Part shown: in pieces, positions 9,507-18,014 of the stretch
Layout: every line of letters begins with the position of its first letter
How positions within the stretch are numbered: the first letter of the stretch is position 1
Origin: Actinomycetota bacterium
GTDB lineage: Bacteria; Actinomycetota; Acidimicrobiia; IMCC26256; PALSA-555
DNA length: 64,000 bases
Direction: 5' to 3'
Assembly: GCA_003140175.1 (NCBI GenBank)
Contig: PLJD01000112.1
Coordinates: 61,322 to 125,321 of the forward strand
The notes under the pieces: generated by a model
Told to the model about the DNA's origin: nothing
The model's input: the letters and a program-made list of their open reading frames with translations, nothing else
Database searches by the model: none
Made by a program: the position numbers and the translations under genes

Positions 9507-10361
9507 TCAGCTCGGGCGGCGTTTGAGCATCTGAGCCACAATCGGGCTCGGCTCGGTCGGCTGCCACGAGCGGTACGCCTCACGAACGGGAACGGGCCAC
9601 TCGACATCCAGATCGACGCGTGTTCCGGGTCCGCCGGCGCCCGCGAGCACCACGAGCGCGGCCTCGAGTACGCGCCGTTGCAGCCGGGAATCGCCCGGAA
9701 GCCCGAAAGGATGGCCAAAGGGGAACTCGACCCCGAGGACCCGCGGCGTCAGCAGCGAGTCAGCGACGTCCGGCATCATCGTCACGACAACCGTCGAGAT
9801 TCCCGCTGCCTCGATCCGACGCGCCAGCACGGGCACGTTTCGGCAACAGTCAGGTCAGACGGGTGCCAGCACCACACCGTCGACGCCGTCACCTCGCAGC
9901 ATCTCGATGATCTCGGGAGCGGTCGTGCCCCGCCAGGTGTGGAGTCCGACCTCCTGGTAGCCCATGACCGACACGTGGCGAAGCGCCGAGCGCCCAACGC
10001 TGCCCTCCGCGACCATCGTGTCCAGGGTTCGGATCGGAAGTGCGACCTCGTGGTCAGCGATCACGTCGGCGGGGTTGACGTGAAGATGCGTCATCCCTAA
10101 CTCGCCCTGGCTCGTCCCGCGAGGAATCGGTCGCCAGGACGGATCTCCCCAAGTCGGATCCCGTCGCTCACGATCGGCGTCGAACGGCTCTTGCTGGCCT
10201 TGAACGTAAAGGCCCGCCGAAGTCAGGAGTGCGATGGTCGCGTCGGCGAGCCGCTTCTCGAATGGGGAGAAGACAACCTCGGATTCACCGTCGAGGGGCT
10301 GAGGGTCCGCATACAGCGGCTGGAAGCTCCGAGGTAGGAATCGGAAGCTGTCGACGCGCAC
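9507..10361 (-). CDS. Putative selenoprotein: glycine/betaine/sarcosine/D-proline reductase (GrdB-like) family, in-frame UGA at 9855-9857
   Basis: ORF 9855-10361 ends ...GVDGVVLAPV-TGA; same frame continues PDCCRNVPVLARRIEAAGISTVVVTMMPDVADSLLTPRVLGVEFPFGHPFGLPGD to 9507; SECIS-like hairpin downstream of the TGA. Confidence 0.8.
9816..9843 (-). promoter_or_regulatory. Candidate bacterial SECIS element
   Basis: Sense strand after TGA: CCG-AA-ACGUGCC-[CGUGCU]-GGCGCGU-CGG; 10 bp (one G-U) with AA bulge; loop contains GU 25-26 nt after the UGA. Confidence 0.6.
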
Positions 10362-10570
10362 GCGCCCATCCTACGGGAGCGTCCCGTCGGTCTCCAGCAC
10401 GCTCGGCCTCACGTCATCGCGTGCGCCGCACGCGCGTCCAGTGACGCTTCCGCAGGTAACGGGTCGTCTCGGTGGCTGCTCGTGCACTCCCGTGCACTCG
10501 ATCGCGTCGGGTTCGCCGCCGGTTGATGGCGCGAGTGATCGCGAGACCGGGCCCGTCGGCCCGTCTTAGA

Positions 10571-11446
10571 TCAGCCGGTGAAGCTTGGGGTGACGGTGAT
10601 CGCGGCGGGCGCCGGTGGCGGCGGCGGGGGGTTCGGGAACGTGACGAGGGCGAGCCCGGTGAGGCCGGCGCTAGGGAGGAACCCCGACGCTCCGACGAGG
10701 GTCGCGGTGCCGGTGGTCTGGTTCACCCGGTACAGGTGTCCGCCGTCGGTGTTGTCGCCGCCTGCGTAGAGGTTCCCGTCCGGCCCGAACTGGAGGCTGC
10801 CAGCCCCCTCGATGCCGGTGGCCCCGACGAGCGTCGCGGCCCCGGTGCTCAGGTTGATCGTGTAGAGGTGGGCGCCGGGGGCCGAGTGGGTGGTGCCTTC
10901 GATGGCGTACATCGTCGTGCCGTTCCATGCCAGCCCGGTGATCGGACCGACCCCCGTGAGTCCGATGACGACCGACGCGCCGGTCACGGGGTTCAGCGTG
11001 CTGAGGGTCGACGGGCCCGCGAGGACTTGGGAGGCGCCGTACAGGGTGGATCCCACATAGGCGAGACCGTTGAACGGGGCGGCGCCGTCCGGGACAGGGG
11101 CGCCGATCGCGGCGCCGGTGCTGAGGTTGAACTGGCTGATCGCGTCCGGACGGGCCGAGCCCGAGGCCTGGGCGTAGCAGATCGCGGTCGCAGCCGAGGT
11201 GGGGTTCGGCTGACAGACGATCTCGGTCACCCCGACGCTGGGTGAGAACGGCAGCGTCCCGACTGGCGTGGCGCTGCCCGTCCCGACGTTGACGGTCGAG
11301 AGCGTGGACGTCGTTGGGTTGGGGGGCGGCGTGTTGTAGCTGCCGTAGAGGGTGCCGGCCGCGCCCGCCGCCTGCGCCGCGGCGACGAACACCAGAGAGG
11401 CCGCGAGGCCCGCCAGCGACACCCGCCGAATCAATGGCCCCCTCAC
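10571..11446 (-). CDS. Secreted beta-propeller-like repeat protein
   Basis: Signal peptide MRGPLIRRVSLAGLAASLVFVAAAQAAGA (GTG start 11446); repeated LYxIN..TGAATLVG blades. Confidence 0.65.
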   Translation of the reverse strand: MRGPLIRRVSLAGLAASLVFVAAAQAAGAAGTLYGSYNTPPPNPTTSTLSTVNVGTGSATPVGTLPFSPSVGVTEIVCQPNPTSAATAICYAQASGSARPDAISQFNLSTGAAIGAPVPDGAAPFNGLAYVGSTLYGASQVLAGPSTLSTLNPVTGASVVIGLTGVGPITGLAWNGTTMYAIEGTTHSAPGAHLYTINLSTGAATLVGATGIEGAGSLQFGPDGNLYAGGDNTDGGHLYRVNQTTGTATLVGASGFLPSAGLTGLALVTFPNPPPPPPAPAAITVTPSFTG

Positions 11447-11546
11447 GGGCCGAAACCTATCAGTCGTTCTGAGACCGACTCGGTCGTCACCGCGCCGCCG
11501 TCCTCGACGGCAGGGCGCAGGTTCCCGGAGCGAGATCGGGGAGGCT

Positions 11547-11573
11547 GACTCGCGATCTCCTGGACCGCGAGTC
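11547..11573. repeat. GACTCGCG palindrome copy (divergent intergenic)
   Basis: gactcgcgatctcctggaccgcgagtc. Confidence 0.95.
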
Positions 11574-11650
11574 AGCCCACTCGTCCCGCGGGCTGGGCTG
11601 GTCACCCTTGAGCGAGGCGCTTCATTGACTGAATGCGCGAAACTTCGGGA

Positions 11651-12283
11651 ATGGACGGCGTGCATGATCTCGGTGGTCTCGCCGGGTTTGGTCCTGTCGA
11701 GATCGAAGCGGACGAGCCGATCTTCCACGAGGATTGGGAGCGGCGGGTCTTTCGGATCAACACGGCCGCGATGACCGCCGGCCTCATCGGGGGCGGGAGG
11801 TTTCGGCACAGCATCGAGCGCATGGCGCCCGACCATTACCTCTCATCGTCGTACTACGAGCACTGGCTCACCGGGCTGGCGACCCTCCTGGTCGAGCGAG
11901 GGGTGGCAAGTCGTGACGACCTCGAGGCGCGGGCCGGCGGAAGGTTTCCGCTCTCCGGACCGGATCGGGGCAGCGCTCCCGGAGTGAGCGGTGGCGACCC
12001 CACTGAACCCCGGTTCGCGGTAGGACACCAGGTTCGGGTCCGGGAATGGCACGCGCCAGGGCATACCCGGGCGCCGCGGTACGTGCAGGGAAAGCGCGGC
12101 GTGGTCACCCGACACGATGGAGCATTCTCGGTGCCAGACATCGAGGCTCACAGCGACGCGAAGCACCTGGAGCCCACGTACTCGGTGCAGTTCGCCTCGC
12201 GTGAGCTTTGGGGAGAGGGAGGCTCGCCTGGCGAGACCGTGCAGGTAGACCTGTGGGAGAGCTACCTCGAGGATTCTCAATGA
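11651..12283 (+). CDS. nthB: Nitrile hydratase subunit beta
   Basis: [35 protein letters not shown]-terminal beta-barrel domain; stop overlaps alpha start. Confidence 0.92.
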   Translation: MDGVHDLGGLAGFGPVEIEADEPIFHEDWERRVFRINTAAMTAGLIGGGRFRHSIERMAPDHYLSSSYYEHWLTGLATLLVERGVASRDDLEARAGGRFPLSGPDRGSAPGVSGGDPTEPRFAVGHQVRVREWHAPGHTRAPRYVQGKRGVVTRHDGAFSVPDIEAHSDAKHLEPTYSVQFASRELWGEGGSPGETVQVDLWESYLEDSQ

Positions 12284-12882
12284 GCCCGGATCACGCTCAC
12301 TCGCATCATCCGGAGCCGATCGCACCCGTCGAGGCGCGAGTCGCCGCACTCGAGACCGTCCTGGCGGAGAACGGGCTCCTCGACCGCACCGCTCTCGATG
12401 AGATCGTCGCCCACTTCGAGGACGATCTGAGCCCGCTCAACGGGGCAAAGGTCGTCGCTCACGCCTGGGTCGACCCGGACTACCGAGCGCGCTTACTCGA
12501 CGACGGCACCCCCGCCATCGCCGAGCTCGGATTCGGTGGCCCCGAAGGGGACCACATGGTCGTGGTTGAGAACACCTCGACAGTCCACAACCTGGTGGTG
12601 TGCACGCTGTGCTCCTGCTATCCGTGGCCGATACTTGGCCTGCCTCCTCGGTGGTACAAGGCCCCGGCGTACCGTTCACGCGCCGTGCGCGAGCCGCGCG
12701 CTCTCCTCCGAGAGATGGGAACGGCCGTCCCGGAGTCGGTGGAGATCCGGGTGTGGGACTCGAGCGCGGAAGTCCGGTACCTCGTTCTCCCGCGGCGGCC
12801 CGCCGGCACCGAGGAACTCACCGAGACTGCGCTCGCGGGCCTGGTGACACGCGACTCGATGATTGGCGTGGAGCGGCTTTGA
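12280..12882 (+). CDS. nthA: Nitrile hydratase subunit alpha, cobalt-type
   Basis: Metal-binding [23 protein letters not shown] in CTLCSC is the Co-type signature. Confidence 0.95.
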   Translation: MSPDHAHSHHPEPIAPVEARVAALETVLAENGLLDRTALDEIVAHFEDDLSPLNGAKVVAHAWVDPDYRARLLDDGTPAIAELGFGGPEGDHMVVVENTSTVHNLVVCTLCSCYPWPILGLPPRWYKAPAYRSRAVREPRALLREMGTAVPESVEIRVWDSSAEVRYLVLPRRPAGTEELTETALAGLVTRDSMIGVERL

Positions 12883-13190
12883 GCGAAGAATTCTCCGACG
12901 ACGTCGCCCTCATGATCGGGGCCGCATCACTTCCCCGCGAGAACGGCACCCTCGTGTTCACGGCACCTTGGGAGGGGCGAGCACTGGCCCTTGCCATCGT
13001 TCTGGTGGAGCGCCTCGGCGTTTCGTGGGACGAGTTCCGCAATCGGTTGGTCACGAGCATCGCCGACGATCCTCACCGTCCCTACTACGAGAGTTGGACC
13101 GCGGCGCTGGAACGGCTGGTTCTCGACTATCGGTTGGCCAACGCCGCGGCGCTGCACGCCGCCATGCCAACCGAGCGGCCATCGCTGTAG
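12879..13190 (+). CDS. Nitrile hydratase accessory/activator protein
   Basis: [43 protein letters not shown] start overlapping nthA stop. Confidence 0.8.
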   Translation: MSEEFSDDVALMIGAASLPRENGTLVFTAPWEGRALALAIVLVERLGVSWDEFRNRLVTSIADDPHRPYYESWTAALERLVLDYRLANAAALHAAMPTERPSL

Positions 13191-13461
13191 CTCCACCTGG
13201 CATAGGTCACACAGCGGTCCAAATGAGCGGCGACCTGATCGACGCTGGCCGGTACGAGAAATCGCGCTCTACCGCGCCGTGAACTGCGGCGGTGAGTAGT
13301 GCACGCGACCGGAGTCCTTTCCTGAGTGCTCTCTCAGGTTCCATCCTCCCAGTAGGGAACCCAATCGCGCGACTCCACGTTTTGAGGTGCAGAGAGTTGA
13401 TCTTGTGGGTGTGCTCCGGCGGGGCGCGCCACGAGCAGTAGCGCACCAGGAGGGTGTTGAG

Positions 13462-14802
13462 ATGAGTTCGCTGAACGACACGATGCGCGAGGCCGGGGGC
13501 GGCTGGCGCCAATCACGAGCCCGGGTAGGCCATGGGCTGGCCGCGGTCGCGGTCACCGTAGGGTCCGTGGCGCTGGCCGGTCCCGCGCTCGCCGCCACAA
13601 CAGGGTCGTCACCGAGTGGTTCGGGCAGCGAGGTCGGGCTCAACGTCGGCTCGATCGCGGCGAACATCGACCCGGCTGTCGTCGACGTCAACACAACACT
13701 GGCTCAGGGTGCCGCCGCAGGGACGGGGATGGTGATCAGCTCCTCGGGTGAGGTGTTGACGAACAACCACGTGATCAACGGGGCGACCAGCATCAGCGTC
13801 ACCATCTCCGGTGGCAAGGCCTACCAGGGCAAGGTCGTGGGATACGACGCCACGGACGACATTGCGGTGCTGCAGCTCCAAGGTGCCCCGAAGCTCCCCA
13901 CCGCTAGCACCAGCACCTCCCAGCCCTCGGTTGGCGATCCGGTCGTGGCGATCGGAAATGCCCTCGGCCGTGGTGGTACCCCCGCCACCGCGCAGGGTTC
14001 AGTCACCGCGCTGAACCAAACGATCACGGCGACCGACGACGACGGCTCGAACCCCGAGACACTCAACGGAGTGATCCAGATGGACGCGAATATCCAGCCC
14101 GGTGACTCCGGTGGCCCGCTCGTCAACGCCAACGGTCAGGTCATCGGAATGGACAGCGCCGGTTCGCAAGGCCAGCAGACGTCATTTGGGACCGAGCCAT
14201 CGGGCTCGGGTTCTGGTTCTGGGTTCGGCACCGATCCGGGTTCTGGTTCTGCGTTTGGCACGGACCCGGGTTCTGGTTCTGGGTTTGGCACGGACCCGGG
14301 GTCCGGCTCCGGCTCCGGCTCTGGCTCTGGCTCCGGCTCCGGCTCCGGCTCGAACTCTGCCCCGGGTTCTGGCTCGACAGTCGGGTTCGCGATCCCGATC
14401 CAGAGCGCGCTCACCATCGCGCACCAGATCGAGTCGGGGACCTCCAATGGCGAGGTCAACACAGGGTCACGGGCGATCCTCGGCGTCGAGGTTCAAGCCA
14501 CGAACAACCAGTCTGGCTCCGCGGACCAGGGCGGGCTCGGGGACCAGAGCGGGTCCGGGGGCCAATCCACCTCGGGTGTCCAGATCAGTGGCGTCGAGTC
14601 CGGAACCTCAGCCGCATCGGCTGGTCTCACGGCAGGTGACGTGATCGTCTCGATCAACGGGAACTCCGTCCAATCAACATCGGACGTCAGCGCTGCGCTC
14701 GCCAACCACAAGCCTGGCGACAAGGTGCAGGTCGGCTGGATCGACACCTCGGGTCAGCAGCAGCAGGCCAGCGTCGCGCTCGTGGCCGGGCCTCCCACCT
14801 GA
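13462..14802 (+). CDS. HtrA/DegP-like trypsin-type serine protease with PDZ domain and Gly-Ser repeat insert
   Basis: [43 protein letters not shown]-terminal [26 protein letters not shown]. Confidence 0.9.
   Translation: MSSLNDTMREAGGGWRQSRARVGHGLAAVAVTVGSVALAGPALAATTGSSPSGSGSEVGLNVGSIAANIDPAVVDVNTTLAQGAAAGTGMVISSSGEVLTNNHVINGATSISVTISGGKAYQGKVVGYDATDDIAVLQLQGAPKLPTASTSTSQPSVGDPVVAIGNALGRGGTPATAQGSVTALNQTITATDDDGSNPETLNGVIQMDANIQPGDSGGPLVNANGQVIGMDSAGSQGQQTSFGTEPSGSGSGSGFGTDPGSGSAFGTDPGSGSGFGTDPGSGSGSGSGSGSGSGSGSNSAPGSGSTVGFAIPIQSALTIAHQIESGTSNGEVNTGSRAILGVEVQATNNQSGSADQGGLGDQSGSGGQSTSGVQISGVESGTSAASAGLTAGDVIVSINGNSVQSTSDVSAALANHKPGDKVQVGWIDTSGQQQQASVALVAGPPT
14209..14360 (+). repeat. In-frame tandem repeat encoding ([10 protein letters not shown])3 followed by (GS)n
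   Basis: 30-bp unit ggttctggttctgggtttggcacggacccg repeated ~3 times then GGCTCC/GGCTCT run. Confidence 0.8.
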
Positions 14803-14855
14803 TCTGCTGAGGCTCCGCCGGCGAATGGAACGGTCCAGCGAATCAGGGTTGAGGT

Positions 14856-14882
14856 GACTCGCGGTCTACGAGATCGCAAGTC
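14856..14882. repeat. GACTCGCG palindrome copy
   Basis: gactcgcggtctacgagatcgcaagtc. Confidence 0.95.
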
Positions 14883-14969
14883 AGCGGAGTAGTCATCGTC
14901 GATCTCTGCACCGGCCAGCGGCGAAGGTTGACACGCCGGCTGCTTTCTCCCGACGGAGCGCCTACGGCG

Positions 14970-15146
14970 CTAGCGACGCCGCGGCAGCAGGGCACCGATG
15001 AGCCAGAAGAGCGGGATGAAGAGCCCGATTATGAACATGACCCAGTGGCCCTTGCGCAGGGACAGGATGCCGAGCGTGATGAGCAGAACGAAATAGATCA
15101 CTCCAAGAAGGAACGCTCCACCGCTAGCTGCGAGGGTGATCGGCAT
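14970..15146 (-). CDS. Small two-TM membrane protein (not in ORF track)
   Basis: Hand translation: MPITLAASGGAFLLGVIYFVLLITLGILSLRKGHWVMFIIGLFIPLFWLIGALLPRRR*; 58 aa. Confidence 0.65.
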   Translation of the reverse strand: MPITLAASGGAFLLGVIYFVLLITLGILSLRKGHWVMFIIGLFIPLFWLIGALLPRRR

Positions 15147-15335
15147 GCGAGGGACCTCCGGGGCGGGATGCGACGTGACCGCAAATTAGCCAGCGCGGAT
15201 GCCCCGAGAGACCTGCACGGACCCGACCACTATCGAGCGATCATGCCCTCGGTTACGCCCCACACCGGGCGCGACCTGGCGGGTAGTAGGTCGGCGTCCT
15301 CCTGGGCGGGGTAGGGCCGTCTGCGGTGCGGATCT

Positions 15336-15362
15336 GCCACGCGGTTTCGGGGACCGCGAGTC
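15336..15362. repeat. GACTCGCG palindrome copy, degenerate left arm
   Basis: gccacgcggtttcggggaccgcgagtc. Confidence 0.8.
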
Positions 15363-15398
15363 AGTGTCGCATCGCACCGAACCCGGGCCTGCAAGAAA

Positions 15399-16379
15399 CT
15401 AGAAGTGACCGAGCGCCGGGTGAGGAACGTACGGTTCCTCGAGTCCCTTGACCTCCTCATCCGTCAACGTCAGCTCTTCGGCGGCCAGGGCATCAGCCAA
15501 GTGGCTGGGTTTCGTCGCGCCCACGATCGGTGCTGTCACGCCGGGCCGTTGCAATAGCCAGGCGAGCGCGATCTGAGCGGCTGGAACGTCGCGCTCCGCA
15601 GCGACTTCGGCGACACGTTCGACCACGTCGAAATCGGTCGGCTGGCTGTAGAGGTAGTCGGTGAACCCGTCGGTCTCCGAGCGCGTCGTGCGCTTGTCGC
15701 CGTCGCGACTTCGGTTGCCGGCCAGCACACCGCGAGCGAGCGGGCTCCACGGGATTACACCGACCCCTTGGTCTACGCATTGGGGAATCATCTCGCGCTC
15801 TTCTTCGCGATAGATGAGGTTGTAGTGGTTTTGCATTGCCACGAACCTTGTCCAGTCGTTCTGCTCAGCGACGTGCTGCGCCTTGGCGAACTGCCAAGCG
15901 AACATGCTGCTCGCGCCGATGTAGCGTGCTTTCCCGGCTCGCACCACGTCGTGCAAGGCCTCCATGGTCTCCTCGATCGGGGTGTGGTCGTCCCAGCGGT
16001 GAATTTGGTATAGGTCGACATAGTCCATCTCGAGGCGACGTAGCGAAGCGTCGATGGCCGAGAGGATGTGCTTTCGGGAGAGGCCGCGGCCATTTTCGCC
16101 GGGAGTCATCGGCATGTAGACCTTGGTGGCGATTACGGCTTCGTCGCGGCTCAGGAGCTTGTCCACGAGTCGGCCCGTCGCCACCTCGCTGGCCCCGCCC
16201 GAGTATGTGTCGGCAGTGTCGAAGAAGGTGACACCGCCCTCGACAGCGGCCTTGACAATCGGCTCGGCTGCGTCCTCGTCAAGTACCCAGGGACGCTCGC
16301 TCTCGTTCCCAAAGCTCATCATGCCGAGGCACACTCTCGACACGCTGACGCCCGTCTTACCCAGGTTCGTGTATCTCAT
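15399..16379 (-). CDS. Aldo/keto reductase
   Basis: MRYTNLGKTGVSVSRVCLGMMSFG, DTADTYSGGASE, YVDLYQIHRWD, IPWSPLARGVLAG. Confidence 0.93.
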   Translation of the reverse strand: MRYTNLGKTGVSVSRVCLGMMSFGNESERPWVLDEDAAEPIVKAAVEGGVTFFDTADTYSGGASEVATGRLVDKLLSRDEAVIATKVYMPMTPGENGRGLSRKHILSAIDASLRRLEMDYVDLYQIHRWDDHTPIEETMEALHDVVRAGKARYIGASSMFAWQFAKAQHVAEQNDWTRFVAMQNHYNLIYREEEREMIPQCVDQGVGVIPWSPLARGVLAGNRSRDGDKRTTRSETDGFTDYLYSQPTDFDVVERVAEVAAERDVPAAQIALAWLLQRPGVTAPIVGATKPSHLADALAAEELTLTDEEVKGLEEPYVPHPALGHF

Positions 16380-16554
16380 CGCCTCACCTCACTCGTGGTC
16401 GCGGCGACCCTACTGGGCATGGGCGGCGATACCGCGAGCGAGATTTCAAGGTCACCCGTGAGGTGCTTCGGGGTGTCGGGACCTCTACCTACGACAGGAC
16501 CCGACCCGCGGCCTGACGATTGTCCTCGATCATTAAATGAGAGCCACCGGCGCT

Positions 16555-16579
16555 GCCTCGCGGTTTCGGACCGCGAGTC
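16555..16579. repeat. GACTCGCG palindrome copy, variant left arm
   Basis: gcctcgcggtttcggaccgcgagtc. Confidence 0.8.
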
Positions 16580-16710
16580 ACCAAGATGGCGAGCCGAGCC
16601 CATGTCTGTCGTCGGGACACGAGCGGCACGAAGCTGCTCGGGGTCGCGGCAGCCGAGCACGAGTTCGAGGTTGCCGCCCAAAAACCCATCGTCGCCAACG
16701 GGTCGGCGAG

Positions 16711-17715
16711 TCAGCCAGTCTGCATGCTGGCGACCCCGGCGACGGTGGCATCCCGAGACAGGCGGGCGAGCGCCTCCCGTTTGCCTTTCAGGTAGCGGTC
16801 GAGGAAGTCGGTGACTGATGCCACCACGACCGGTTCCCACGGCGGGGCCGGTTCCGCCGCGGTGGTGGCCTGACGGAACGACGTGTGGGGCGCCCCGTGG
16901 AGGGTCACGAAGTACTTGGGGCTGGGCGCGTCGGCGAAGATCCGTTGGCTGCTCGCATAGGGGATCGTCTGGTCCGCGTCGCCATGGAGGAGGAGCAGCG
17001 GGAGCGGCCGGCCTGTGAAGAACGTGCCAGTGCCGAAGGGCAGCTCGATCCCGTCGATCGATACGACGGCCCGTATGCGTGGGTCGGCGCAGCAGCTGTT
17101 CACCGCAACGCCAAGGGTCGTGATAGCCCCGAGCGAGTGACCGACGACTGCGACGTGCCTCGGGTCGATCGTGCCTCGGAAATGACTCGCCCGGTCACGG
17201 TTGAGGCGCAGCATGGCGGTGATCACGAAGCTGACATCCCCGGGCTGATTGGGGTAGTCGGCAATGGTGCTGCCGCCGGGCGCGTCCTGGCTCGAAAGAG
17301 GAAACGTTGGCGCTGCTACGACGTAACCGGCCGCAGCCCACTGGCGCAGAAGTGGCTCATACGTGGGCCCGTTCGAGTCGCTCCCATGGGAGAACACGAC
17401 CAGCGGGAATGATCCGCTCGCCGGCGGAGCATCGCGACGGTCAGACCCGCCTGGCTTGCCGCGCGCGGGATATAGGACGATCGTGGGGAGCGCCCGGCTC
17501 GGGCTGCCCGGGTACGCGCCGTTAGCGGGCGTTGGGCGCGCCCTATCGACAAAGGCCTCGGTGCGGACCCCAACCGCGAAGACGTGTGCGCGTGCGGCCG
17601 GGGAGAGCACCGATCGTGGGCTGGCGGCGACAGTTGACGCAGGGACGCCAACGGCGACCCCCACCACCGCCGCGATGGTGGCGATTCCGACCCGTCCTAC
17701 GCGCTTCACCGGCAT
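16711..17715 (-). CDS. Secreted alpha/beta hydrolase (dienelactone hydrolase / PAF acetylhydrolase-like)
   Basis: FPLVVFSHGSDSN, VAVVGHSLGAITTLG, LLLHGDADQTIPY, GAPHTSF. Confidence 0.85.
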   Translation of the reverse strand: MPVKRVGRVGIATIAAVVGVAVGVPASTVAASPRSVLSPAARAHVFAVGVRTEAFVDRARPTPANGAYPGSPSRALPTIVLYPARGKPGGSDRRDAPPASGSFPLVVFSHGSDSNGPTYEPLLRQWAAAGYVVAAPTFPLSSQDAPGGSTIADYPNQPGDVSFVITAMLRLNRDRASHFRGTIDPRHVAVVGHSLGAITTLGVAVNSCCADPRIRAVVSIDGIELPFGTGTFFTGRPLPLLLLHGDADQTIPYASSQRIFADAPSPKYFVTLHGAPHTSFRQATTAAEPAPPWEPVVVASVTDFLDRYLKGKREALARLSRDATVAGVASMQTG

Positions 17716-17878
17716 TCTCTCCTATCTCCGTCCGGGCTGGCCCGCCTCCCGCCATGGGTGCCTGATGCTCAGCGTCGCCCGCACGCGGGGCCGAGCGTCA
17801 TGGTACGCGGGGCTCCGTCCAGTCAGCTCCGGTCATTCAGGTCTGAAGGCGGGCCCGGGTGTAGCGACGGGTCCGGAT

Positions 17879-17905
17879 GACTCGCGATCTAGGGGATCGC
17901 GAGTC
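17879..17905. repeat. GACTCGCG palindrome copy (divergent intergenic)
   Basis: gactcgcgatctaggggatcgcgagtc. Confidence 0.95.
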
Positions 17906-18014
17906 GCTCAGCGTTTCGACTTCCTAGCCCCGATCGGGGCACCCTCCACGAGGTGCATGTCCTTACCAGCCGCGCAAGAATGCCCGCACCGAGCATGCCG
18001 ATGGCCGGAACGGG

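Noticed and set aside
10472-11245. Plus-strand 257-aa Arg/Gly-rich ORF
   Set aside because: Antisense to the secreted beta-propeller protein; composition typical of spurious high-GC ORFs.
14136-14462. Minus-strand PEPEPE-rich ORF
   Set aside because: Antisense shadow of the Gly-Ser repeat of the protease gene.
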